Assembly (NCBI GenBank): GCA_003452935.1
Contig: DMMY01000016.1
Location: 1 to 7,433, forward strand
Reading direction: 5' to 3'
Source: Elusimicrobiota bacterium
GTDB taxonomy: Bacteria > Elusimicrobiota > Elusimicrobia > UBA1565 > UBA9628
DNA: 7,433 nt
In this document: piece by piece, positions 1 through 5,965 of the stretch
Layout: every line of letters begins with the position of its first letter
How positions within the stretch are numbered: position 1 is the first letter of the stretch
Translations under genes and position numbers: made by a program
The notes under the pieces: generated by a model
What the model was told of the DNA's origin: nothing
Database searches by the model: none
What the model saw: only the letters and a program-made list of their open reading frames with translations

Positions 1-287
1 TGCGCTATCGCGCATGGCTTTGATAGGGACTGCGGGATGGAAGTTCTGTTGCGAGTACAGTTATCCGGTGTGTGGGGGCATGGCGGCGCTTTTGGCATTT
101 GCCTCAATGCCGCCGTTTTATGTGATGTGTGCCCAGGTTATGTTTCTGCAATATGGGGCATCAAGCCACCTGTTGATGCGGCGAGTCGAGCATCCAAGGC
201 GAATTTAAATGGATATATTCTTTTTACGGGAACATGAAGGTTTGACAGCATAATGGAACTTTTCGGCCTTTTGATCGTATTCCTGTC
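1..287. other. Low-GC region without a recognisable gene
   Basis: No open frame here gives a protein I recognise. The short frames present (about 64 to 77 codons) overlap one another on both strands and lack clear ribosome binding sites. By hand count positions 1-300 are about 49% GC, and 200-290 is the most AT-rich part of the window, while the genes to the right are clearly GC-rich. It contains an inverted repeat at 82-114 and a TTGACA hexamer at 242-247, which has no -10 box at normal spacing. It probably holds the upstream region of the helix-turn-helix gene and perhaps the decayed end of something lying left of the window. Confidence 0.5.
82..114 (+). terminator. Nested inverted repeat, possible weak terminator
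   Basis: GGCATT at 94-99 pairs perfectly with AATGCC at 106-111 around a 6-nt loop. An alternative outer pairing joins GGCGGC at 82-87 with GCCGCC at 109-114. The right arm is followed by GTTTTATG, so there is a short T run (116-119) but not a full T tract. It could be a weak rho-independent terminator for a plus-strand gene ending left of the window, or simply a structured leader. No gene end is visible beside it, so the function is inferred only. Confidence 0.22.
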
Positions 288-659
288 ATGGGAAGAAGAA
301 CCAGAGTGTCCATTGTTTGTCAGCGCGGACTCAATCAGGCCATGATCTGCGCCAGCCGGATACCGCGTCACTTGCCCCAGAATCCCCTGATCCTGGCGCG
401 AGCTCTTCGTTCAGCTTTGCGCATGAGCCAGGCCGTCTTGGCAAGGCGTTGCGGGCTGCCGCAGGCTCATGTCGCGCGCCTGGAGGGCGGGAAAATCGAT
501 GTCCAGCTTTCGACATTGAAGCGGCTGTTCGACGCCATGTTCTGCGATCTGCTGGTTTTGCCGCTGCCGCGCCAACGGCCAAGCGATGCGGTCGCTCAAC
601 GACAGATGAAACGGCCTTATAATCACCTGATCTGGAATGATCCGATTACCGGAGGTTGA
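288..659 (+). CDS. XRE-family helix-turn-helix protein
   Basis: This is a small DNA-binding protein of the XRE/Cro type, 123 residues from the first ATG. The core fold spans about residues 35-95: an opening helix (LARALRSALRMSQAVLARRC), the turn and recognition helix (GLPQAHVARLEGGKIDV) and a closing stretch (LSTLKRLFDAMFCDLLVLPL). The last part, where a leucine-rich helix runs into a short hydrophobic strand, is typical of XRE proteins found as antitoxins or beside toxin-like partners. No such partner is present here. The tail (about 96-123) is polar and ends NHLIWNDPITGG, which I do not recognise. The start is uncertain. ATG 288 has no clear ribosome binding site. GTG 306 lies 10 nt after GGAAG (291-295). 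ATG 342 would still keep the whole domain. The gene converges on waaA and overlaps its end by 14 nt. DNA-binding fold: fairly sure. Target and role: unknown. Confidence 0.72.
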   Translation: MGRRTRVSIVCQRGLNQAMICASRIPRHLPQNPLILARALRSALRMSQAVLARRCGLPQAHVARLEGGKIDVQLSTLKRLFDAMFCDLLVLPLPRQRPSDAVAQRQMKRPYNHLIWNDPITGG

Positions 660-1935
660 GAATGCAGGAGAGCTGGTCCATGGATCTCTGCGTGGCGCCT
701 TGAAGCTGACGCACGAGCTTTTTTGCCTGGGTCCCGCAGCGTGATGCGAATTCGGGTTCGGCCAGAAGGCGGCAGAGAACGTCGCTCAAGGCGCCGGCGT
801 CGCGGGCCATGAATCCGGCGCCGCAGGAAATCAGGGCCTCGGCGGTTTCGCGGGTGTTGGCCACATGGGGGCCGAAAATCACGGGCGCGCCGGCCGCGGC
901 CGGCTCCAGGACATTGTGGCCGCCCACCGGGACCAAGGTCCCGCCTACGAAAGCGGCGCTGGCGCATGCATAGAAGGACTGAAGCCAGCCCATGGAGTCA
1001 ACGAGAAGAGCGTCGCAATCCGGGGCGGGCTGGTCTTGAGACAGTCGCGCGAATTTCACTCCCAGGCTCTGCAAGCGCGCGGCCGCGCCATCGGCCCGTT
1101 CCACGTGGCGCGGAGCCAGGACCAATCCAAGGCGGGGGAACTTCCGGCGCGCGGCCAGGAAGCCTTGCAGCACGATCTCTTCCTCGCCCGGATGAGTGCT
1201 GCCGGCCACAAGCACGCAGCGGCCCTGCCAACCCAAGGAATCAAGTTTTTGGCGGCCGCGTTCGTCCTGCGCGGCGGAAAGCCGGTCATATTTCATGTTG
1301 CCCGCCACGGCGATGCGCTCCTCAAGGACCCCCAGAGCCATGAATCGCCGCGCGTCCGCCTGGGTCTGCGCCGCCACCTTGTCCAGCCGCGCCAGGATCG
1401 GACGCAAGAAGGGCGCCGCGAGCCGGTAACGGCCAAAGCTGCGTTCCGAGATCCGGCCGTTGACCAGCGCCAGGCGCAGGCCCTGCCGGCCGGAAAACTC
1501 GATCATGTTCGGCCAAAGCTCCGTCTCTACCAGAATCAACGCGAACGGCCGCGTCTGGCGCAGGAAACGGCGCACGGTCCAACAGCAATCGATAGGGGCC
1601 AGGACCGCCACGTCGACGCCCTCGAGCCGTTGGGCCGCGTCCCGGCCGGCGCGAGTCATGGTCGAGAGCACCACGGCCGCGGGAGAGGGCTCGTGTCTGA
1701 GCCGGCGCAGCATCTCGGCCACGGCCGCGACTTCGCCCGCGGAAGCAGCGTGCACCCACAACACCCGCCGGCCGGCAAGGGCGGCGCGCGCCGCTGCGGA
1801 AAGGCCTCCCAAACGTTCGCCGAGTTCCGAGGGCAGGTCGCGCAGCAGGTGGCGGCGAGGCGAAAATAAAAAGGCGGCCGCGACGCCGAGCGCCGCCAAT
1901 GGCGCCAGGGCGTTGAGCAGGATGAGGACGATCAC
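646..1935 (-). CDS. waaA: 3-deoxy-D-manno-octulosonic acid (Kdo) transferase
   Basis: WaaA (KdtA) is the GT30 glycosyltransferase that moves Kdo from CMP-Kdo onto the lipid A precursor at the cytoplasmic face of the inner membrane, the first step of LPS core assembly. The 429-residue length is normal for the family. An N-terminal hydrophobic anchor covers about residues 1-25. Family motifs appear in order: WVHAASAGEV (60-69, with the conserved acidic residue Glu68), ETELWPN (137-143), NGRISERSFGRY (159-170), AGSTHPGEEE (244-253), PRHVER (275-280), FVGGTLVPVGGHNVLEP (329-345) and FGPH (354-357). The GTG start is supported by AAGGAGG at 1946-1940, and it overlaps the upstream TGA stop in a GTGA junction, which suggests translational coupling with the DUF374 gene. 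Whether it adds one, two or more Kdo residues cannot be read from the sequence. No terminator hairpin is visible after its stop, which lies inside the convergent helix-turn-helix gene. Confidence 0.96.
   Translation of the reverse strand: MIVLILLNALAPLAALGVAAAFLFSPRRHLLRDLPSELGERLGGLSAAARAALAGRRVLWVHAASAGEVAAVAEMLRRLRHEPSPAAVVLSTMTRAGRDAAQRLEGVDVAVLAPIDCCWTVRRFLRQTRPFALILVETELWPNMIEFSGRQGLRLALVNGRISERSFGRYRLAAPFLRPILARLDKVAAQTQADARRFMALGVLEERIAVAGNMKYDRLSAAQDERGRQKLDSLGWQGRCVLVAGSTHPGEEEIVLQGFLAARRKFPRLGLVLAPRHVERADGAAARLQSLGVKFARLSQDQPAPDCDALLVDSMGWLQSFYACASAAFVGGTLVPVGGHNVLEPAAAGAPVIFGPHVANTRETAEALISCGAGFMARDAGALSDVLCRLLAEPEFASRCGTQAKKLVRQLQGATQRSMDQLSCILNLR
662..703 (+). other. 13-codon open frame behind a strong ribosome binding site
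   Basis: Just after the helix-turn-helix gene stop (657-659), a GGAGG (651-655) stands 6 nt before ATG 662-664. The frame reads 13 codons (MQESWSMDLCVAP) and stops at 701-703. It lies wholly antisense to the end of waaA. The layout resembles the start of a second gene in an antitoxin-partner pair, but the frame is too short to be one. It may equally be chance, because GGAGG here is the complement of CTC codons in waaA. Translation is not established. Confidence 0.12.
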
Positions 1936-2567
1936 GCCGCCTCCTTGTCCGCCTCTTGCGTGATGCGGTCCAAGGCGGCCTTAAGCTCCTGGGCCTTGGC
2001 CGGAAAATCGTCATCCGGCCCCACGAAGATCGGTTCCGCGTGGCAAACCACGCCCCTGGCAAAGGGGAGAGGGACTTGGAATTTGTCCCAACTGCGCGGA
2101 AATTCTATTTTGCGCGACACGGCATTGCTGATGGGCACGATGGGCACCCCGGTCTTCCGGGCGAGATACAGGATTCCCGGCTTGACTTCCCTGGCCGGTC
2201 CTTTGGGGCCGTCCGGCGAGACGCTCAGGTCGAAGCCGTCGGCGACCGCCTCAAGCATTTCTCTCGCCGCGGCGGCTCCGGCGCGCGAGGATGAGCCCCG
2301 GCAGGAGCCGATTCTGGAGAGCTGCATGGTCCGCGCGATGAGCTCGCCGTCCGCGCTGCGGCTGACCAGGACCTTGGCCCGGGCCCCGCGGTGAGTCCAG
2401 GTGAAGAATACCTGGCGCTGGTGCCAGAAGGCATAGATCACCGGGCCCTTGAAGCGGCGAGCTTTCTCCAAATGCTCCAGGCCTCTCCAAAGCACGCGGC
2501 TCGTCAGACCCACAAGCGTGACATACAGATAGGCGAGATAGGGAATGATCGCGCGAAGCATCGTCAA
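1932..2567 (-). CDS. DUF374 lysophospholipid-acyltransferase-like protein
   Basis: The protein belongs to the DUF374 branch of the LPLAT acyltransferase superfamily. Family marks are AFWHQRQVFF (46-55, with the likely catalytic His49), LVSRSADGELIA (67-78), RGSSSRAGA (90-98), SPDGPKGPAREVKPGILYLA (117-136) and VPIVPIS (141-147). A hydrophobic N-terminal segment (about 5-22) suggests membrane attachment. Some members of this family, called LpxJ in epsilonproteobacteria, are late acyltransferases that add a secondary acyl chain to lipid A. The 4-nt overlap with waaA fits such a role here, but the exact acceptor and acyl donor are inferred. The start is uncertain: TTG 2567 lies 6 nt after a GGGGG run, while ATG 2561 (209 residues) lies 9 nt after the full GGGGGTGG. 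It may instead act on another lysolipid. Confidence 0.88.
   Translation of the reverse strand: MTMLRAIIPYLAYLYVTLVGLTSRVLWRGLEHLEKARRFKGPVIYAFWHQRQVFFTWTHRGARAKVLVSRSADGELIARTMQLSRIGSCRGSSSRAGAAAAREMLEAVADGFDLSVSPDGPKGPAREVKPGILYLARKTGVPIVPISNAVSRKIEFPRSWDKFQVPLPFARGVVCHAEPIFVGPDDDFPAKAQELKAALDRITQEADKEAA
1940..1946 (-). promoter_or_regulatory. Ribosome binding site of waaA
   Basis: AAGGAGG, a full match to the anti-Shine-Dalgarno core, ends 4 nt before the GTG start at 1935. It lies inside the 3' end of the DUF374 gene and decides for the GTG that overlaps that gene's stop codon. Confidence 0.7.
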
Positions 2568-2570
2568 TAG

Positions 2571-2578
2571 CCACCCCC
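2571..2578 (-). promoter_or_regulatory. Ribosome binding site of the DUF374 gene
   Basis: GGGGGTGG lies in the 34-nt gap after the 191-residue gene. It could serve TTG 2567 (6 nt from the G run) or ATG 2561 (9 nt from the final GG), so it leaves the start ambiguous. Confidence 0.4.
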
Positions 2579-2601
2579 GCGGAATCGAGAACCGGCCGGA
2601 C

Positions 2602-3177
2602 TTATTTCTTGGGCTTGCCTCGAGACTTCGATTGCGCCACCCAGCTCAGGCTCACGGCGCCCGAGGGCGCCGGATCCAGGCGCCCCTCGTGCAGGCGGAT
2701 CTCCAGCTTGGACCCATCGAGCTTGCGCACCACGGTTTCGAGGACGGCCGCATCCTGCAAGGCGGAAAGCGGGCTAAGCACGCAGGATTCCTTGGCCGCC
2801 TCTTGTTCCAAAAGCGACGTGGCGAAGCGCACGGCCTCGTCGAGAGCGGTCTCCTCGATGAGCCCCCACAGGGCGTACATCTCGGCCGAGGCGGCTCGCG
2901 CCGCTTCCCGGGACGCGCCGAATCCGGGGCCCAGGGTGGCCAGGACCAGGCTGTAGGCCAGGCCCGGGATGGGGGAAAGCGCGGGAGCGTCCGGATCAGG
3001 CTGCTTGAAGGTCTCGTAAAGGACTCCAGGCACGATGGCCTTGGCCGCCTCGGCCAGGACGTCGCCGAGGGCCGGATCGTCTAGCCCCATGGCCGCGACG
3101 TCTAGGCCGGCTTTCTTGGCCCGGCGCTTGATCTCCGCCGGCCGAAGGACGATCTTGAAGCCCTTGACCTTACGCAT
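2602..3177 (-). CDS. Uncharacterised protein, possible MetH-activation-domain-like fold
   Basis: A 191-residue soluble protein without signal peptide or membrane segment. I do not recognise it firmly. The plan resembles small stand-alone relatives of the cobalamin-dependent methionine synthase activation domain. It opens with a strand and helix (FKIVLRPAEIKRRAKKAGLD, 7-26), followed by IVPGVLYETF (48-57). A segment like the domain's central part comes next (SLVLATLGPGFG, 76-87), leading into a long alpha-helical stretch (about 90-128) with ETALDEAVRFATSLLEQ (109-125). The end reads SPLSALQDAAVLETVVRKLD (135-154), LEIRLHEGRLDPAPSG (158-173). The typical Gly-Tyr of the SAM-binding loop after Ser-Pro is absent, so any SAM binding is doubtful. 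The basic tail (SKSRGKPKK) is lysine-rich. Its ATG overlaps the secF stop by 8 nt, with GAGAGG just upstream, so it is probably co-translated with secF. Real gene: likely. Family: tentative. Confidence 0.8.
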   Translation of the reverse strand: MRKVKGFKIVLRPAEIKRRAKKAGLDVAAMGLDDPALGDVLAEAAKAIVPGVLYETFKQPDPDAPALSPIPGLAYSLVLATLGPGFGASREAARAASAEMYALWGLIEETALDEAVRFATSLLEQEAAKESCVLSPLSALQDAAVLETVVRKLDGSKLEIRLHEGRLDPAPSGAVSLSWVAQSKSRGKPKK

Positions 3178-4141
3178 TGCCTCTCTGCTTCTTGAGGGCC
3201 TTGACCTTGATGGCAGCCGCGGCCGGCTCGTCGCCGGCCTTTTTCCCGCCCATCTGCACTTCCCATTCGTAGATCAGGGCGGCGGCGGCGGCGATGGAGG
3301 AATAGGTTCCCAGGAAGTTGCCTATGACCATGGCCAAAGAGAAATGGCGCAGGACCGGGCCGCCGAATATGAGCAGGACCACGCAGACGGTCTGCACGGT
3401 GAGCACCGTGATGATGGTCCGCGTCAGGGTCTCGTTGATGGAGGAGTTCACGATCTCCTTGAAGCTCGCCCCGCGCTTGATGCGGAGGTTCTCGCGCATC
3501 CGGTCGAAGATGATGATCGTGTCGTTGATGGAATAGCCCGCGATGGTCAGAAGCGCGGTCACGATGAGCAGATCGACTTCCATGCCCATGATCGAGAAGA
3601 TCGCGGCCGTGCCCACCACGTCATGGAACAGCTCCAGCACGCCGACGATGCCCCAGACCGGGTTGGAGAAGCGGAAGGCGACGTAGGCGACAATGCCCAG
3701 AAGGCTCAGGAAGATGGCCCAATAGGTGCGGCGCTTGAGATCCTTGCCCACGACCGGACCGACGAAGTCCTTTTTCTCCAGGGTAGGAGGATTGTCCGGG
3801 AACGCGGCCTTGAGCACGCTCATGGTGCGGCTGGAGGCGTCCTCCATGGCCTTTTCGTCGCCTTTCTCGCGCAGGGTGTAGCTCACCTTGCCGCCGGGCG
3901 CGGTCGCGCTCTGTATCTCGGGACTCAAGCCCTGCGCCTTGAGCGCGGCGCGCAGCTGGGCAACGTCCACGGGCTTGTCGAAAGCGACCTGCACCAGGGT
4001 GCCGCCGGTGAACTCGATGGAGTAGTTGAACCCCTTGAGCAGGATCGTGGAGATTCCCCCGATCAGGATGAACAGGGAGATCGCGATCGAGACGCGCCGG
4101 AATCCGACGAAGTCTATGTTGGTCTTTTGCAGGAATTCCAT
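3170..4141 (-). CDS. secF: Protein translocase subunit SecF
   Basis: SecF pairs with SecD in the inner membrane and uses proton motive force to pull exported proteins off the SecYEG channel. The 323 residues match the usual length. The first membrane helix (about 17-36) is followed by the conserved IEFTGG (42-47) and a periplasmic P4 domain (about 45-135). Five more helices follow at about 137-156, 165-185, 190-213, 243-262 and 267-291. The signature IAGYSINDTIIIFDRMREN (200-218) carries Asp207, and TLTRTIIT (238-245) carries Arg241. By position these match E. coli SecF Asp213 and Arg247, which matter for proton-driven function. The C-terminal tail (about 298-323) is Lys- and Ala-rich and variable. 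The start is 1 nt after the secD stop. The only plausible ribosome binding site, GAGGAG, is 13 nt away, so coupling to secD translation is likely. Confidence 0.97.
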   Translation of the reverse strand: MEFLQKTNIDFVGFRRVSIAISLFILIGGISTILLKGFNYSIEFTGGTLVQVAFDKPVDVAQLRAALKAQGLSPEIQSATAPGGKVSYTLREKGDEKAMEDASSRTMSVLKAAFPDNPPTLEKKDFVGPVVGKDLKRRTYWAIFLSLLGIVAYVAFRFSNPVWGIVGVLELFHDVVGTAAIFSIMGMEVDLLIVTALLTIAGYSINDTIIIFDRMRENLRIKRGASFKEIVNSSINETLTRTIITVLTVQTVCVVLLIFGGPVLRHFSLAMVIGNFLGTYSSIAAAAALIYEWEVQMGGKKAGDEPAAAAIKVKALKKQRGNA

Positions 4142-4142
4142 G

Positions 4143-5558
4143 TTAGATCGACAGCTCCTCTACTGGATTGGCGGAGAGATAGGACTCGAAGACCAGGCGC
4201 GTCACGTAGATGGCGGTGATCATGCTGATGCACAAGCCCACGATCAAGGTCACGGCAAAGCCCTTGATGGGGCCGGTGCCGAACTGGAAGAGAAACACCG
4301 CCGAGAGCACGGTGGTGAGGTTGCCGTCGAAGATGGCGCTGAAGGCCCGGTCATAGCCTTGGTCCACGGCCATGCGCACGGGCTTGCCCAGGCGCAGCTC
4401 CTCGCGGATGCGCTCGAAGATCAGCACGTTGGCGTCTACGGCCATGGCCATGCTCAGGATGACGCCCGCGATTCCGGGCAGGGTCAGCGTGGTCTTGAAA
4501 TACGACATGCAGGCCAGGAGGTAGAGGAGATTGAGAATCAAGGCCATGACGGCCACGCAGCCCGAGAGACGATAGTAGGACATCATGAAGATCACGACCA
4601 GGGCCAGGCCGATGAGGCTGGCGGTCAGGCCGGCGCGGATGGAGTCCTCGCCCAGGGTCGGGCCGACCGTGCGCTCCTCGATGAGATTGACGGGAGCGGG
4701 CAGGGCGCCGGCGCGCAGCACGATGGCCAGGGCGCGCGCGTCGTCATGGGAGAATTGTCCTTCGATGATGCCGGAGCCGCCGCTGATGCGGGATTTTATG
4801 ACCGGCGCCGAGTAGACGACGTTGTCGAGAACGATGGCCATATGCTTGCCCACGTTCGTGCCGGTGAGGTTGGAGAAGACAGCGCCGGCTTCCGGCTTGA
4901 ATTTAAACGCCACGACCGGCATCCCGTAGTCGCCGCCGGTGTCGACCTTGGCGGTCTCGAGCTGGGCGCCGGTCAAGGGCACCTCCTTTTTGAGGAGGTA
5001 AAGCGCGTTCTCCTTGCCCTGGTAAAGCTCCAGGCCCTCGGGGACAAGCTTGGCGGCCGCGGTGGATATCTGGCTGCCCGTGAAGGCGGCCACGCCGAGC
5101 TCCGCGATCTTGCCCAGGGCTTTCTGGGCCGTTTCCGAGTCCTCCACCATCCGGAACTGCAGCAGCGCGGTCTTGCCCACCAGTTCCTTGGCCTGCTCCG
5201 TGTTGGTGATGCCGGGCAGCTGCACCACGATCCAGCGCTGGCCCTGGCGAACGATCAGGGGCTCGGCCACGCCGAATTGGTCCACGCGGTTGCGGATGAT
5301 CTCGATGGCGCGCGACATGGCGTCGTTGATGTCGGCCTTGGCATCGAGCTTGGACACGTCGAGCTCCATCAAGAGGTGCGTGCCGCCGCGCAGGTCCAGC
5401 CCGAGATTGAGCAGCCACTTGGGCCGCATGCGGTAGGCCTCGAGCCTGGCCCGCTCGGCCGAGTCCAGGCCGTACCAGTTGATGGTCGGGTAAAGCAGGA
5501 TGATGGCGGCGATGATGCTCAGCAGGACCGCGGACCACTTGATCTGTTGTTTGCTCAT
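4143..5558 (-). CDS. secD: Protein translocase subunit SecD
   Basis: SecD is the partner of SecF in the proton-driven accessory complex of the Sec translocon. At 471 residues it is shorter than the roughly 615-residue E. coli protein, and the missing length is in the periplasmic P1 domain, as in many non-enterobacterial SecDs. Membrane helix 1 (about 9-26) precedes LGLDLRGGTHLL (52-63). The P1 domain holds RNRVDQFGVAEP (89-100) and QLPGI (113-117). Then come AIVLDNVVYSAPVI (241-254), GSGIIEGQFS (261-270), RAGALPAPV (282-290) and GPTLGEDSI (299-307), before the five C-terminal helices. Asp375 in AMAVDANVLIFERIREE (371-387) is the conserved intramembrane acidic residue. No good ribosome binding site precedes ATG 5558. 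The 9-nt gap after yajC suggests translational coupling. Confidence 0.98.
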   Translation of the reverse strand: MSKQQIKWSAVLLSIIAAIILLYPTINWYGLDSAERARLEAYRMRPKWLLNLGLDLRGGTHLLMELDVSKLDAKADINDAMSRAIEIIRNRVDQFGVAEPLIVRQGQRWIVVQLPGITNTEQAKELVGKTALLQFRMVEDSETAQKALGKIAELGVAAFTGSQISTAAAKLVPEGLELYQGKENALYLLKKEVPLTGAQLETAKVDTGGDYGMPVVAFKFKPEAGAVFSNLTGTNVGKHMAIVLDNVVYSAPVIKSRISGGSGIIEGQFSHDDARALAIVLRAGALPAPVNLIEERTVGPTLGEDSIRAGLTASLIGLALVVIFMMSYYRLSGCVAVMALILNLLYLLACMSYFKTTLTLPGIAGVILSMAMAVDANVLIFERIREELRLGKPVRMAVDQGYDRAFSAIFDGNLTTVLSAVFLFQFGTGPIKGFAVTLIVGLCISMITAIYVTRLVFESYLSANPVEELSI

Positions 5559-5567
5559 GGGCTTGGC

Positions 5568-5891
5568 TCAGGAAACGGAGGACATGCTTTTTTCCGGGGA
5601 GGTCTCCTCCGACCCGGAGGTCACCAGCTTGGCCACGGCGGAACGCGCCACGATGAGCTTCACGTTCTCGGCGAAGCGCACTTCGAGATCCGGGCCCTTG
5701 ATTCCGACGATCGTGCCATAAAGGCCGCCGGTGGTCAGTATCTTGTCTCCCTTCTTGAGAGACTCGAGCATGTTTTGATGCTGCCGCGCCTGTTTTTGCT
5801 GAGGCCGGATAAGGAAGAAATAGAAGATGACGAATATCGCCGCGATGGGGATCATGTTCACCCAGAGGTTTGGCTGCTGTTGTGGTGGCAT
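5568..5891 (-). CDS. yajC: Sec translocon accessory protein YajC
   Basis: YajC is a small inner-membrane protein that joins SecD and SecF in the translocon accessory complex. The 107 residues are of normal size. A short Gln/Pro-rich start is followed by one membrane helix (about 12-28), the hallmark FLIRPQQKQARQHQ (26-39), and the cytoplasmic KKGDKILTTGGLYGTIVGI (46-64) with the conserved Gly-Asp and Thr-Gly-Gly turns. The Ser/Glu-rich tail (91-107) is variable. ATG 5891 has a strong ribosome binding site 5 nt away. It is the first gene of the close-packed block and its order yajC-secD-secF is the widespread one. Confidence 0.97.
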   Translation of the reverse strand: MPPQQQPNLWVNMIPIAAIFVIFYFFLIRPQQKQARQHQNMLESLKKGDKILTTGGLYGTIVGIKGPDLEVRFAENVKLIVARSAVAKLVTSGSEETSPEKSMSSVS

Positions 5892-5896
5892 TGTGG

Positions 5897-5903
5897 CTCC
5901 TTT
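5897..5903 (-). promoter_or_regulatory. Ribosome binding site of yajC
   Basis: AAAGGAG ends 5 nt before the ATG at 5891. It is one of the two strongest Shine-Dalgarno sites in the block, consistent with independent initiation of yajC rather than coupling to hppA. Confidence 0.7.
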
Positions 5904-5922
5904 ATTTTGACGCTAGCATGCG

Positions 5923-5931
5923 ATTTTAGCA
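5923..5931 (-). promoter_or_regulatory. Possible extended -10 promoter for yajC-secDF operon
   Basis: The minus strand reads TGCTAAAAT, an extended -10 (TGn before TAAAAT), in the 74-nt hppA-yajC gap, which is AT-rich beside the genes. No good -35 hexamer stands at 16-18 nt upstream. The predicted start near 5916 would leave a leader of about 25 nt carrying the yajC ribosome binding site. If real, it would let the secretion genes be transcribed apart from hppA. Confidence 0.28.
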
Positions 5932-5965
5932 AATTTCAGCGAGACTTTAGGCTTTCGGACATGGT

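Noticed and set aside
1..14. Small perfect inverted repeat (TGCGC, 4-nt loop, GCGCA) at the window edge
   Set aside because: A 5-bp stem at the edge is too short and lacks context, so chance is the simplest explanation.
14..237. Two overlapping frames of 64 and 66 codons on the plus strand
   Set aside because: Neither has a good ribosome binding site, recognisable motif or coherent domain, and they overlap in different frames.
242..247. A perfect TTGACA hexamer as a -35 box for the XRE gene
   Set aside because: No TATAAT-like hexamer lies 16-18 nt downstream (the region reads cggcct/ggcctt), so a sigma-70 promoter cannot be supported here.
865..1869. A 334-codon open frame on the plus strand
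   Set aside because: It is antisense to waaA, which carries all family motifs. The frame is Arg/Gln/Ala-rich noise.
3035..4219. A 394-codon open frame on the plus strand
   Set aside because: It is antisense to secF and the 191-residue gene, with the same biased His/Asp/Gly composition and no recognisable motif.
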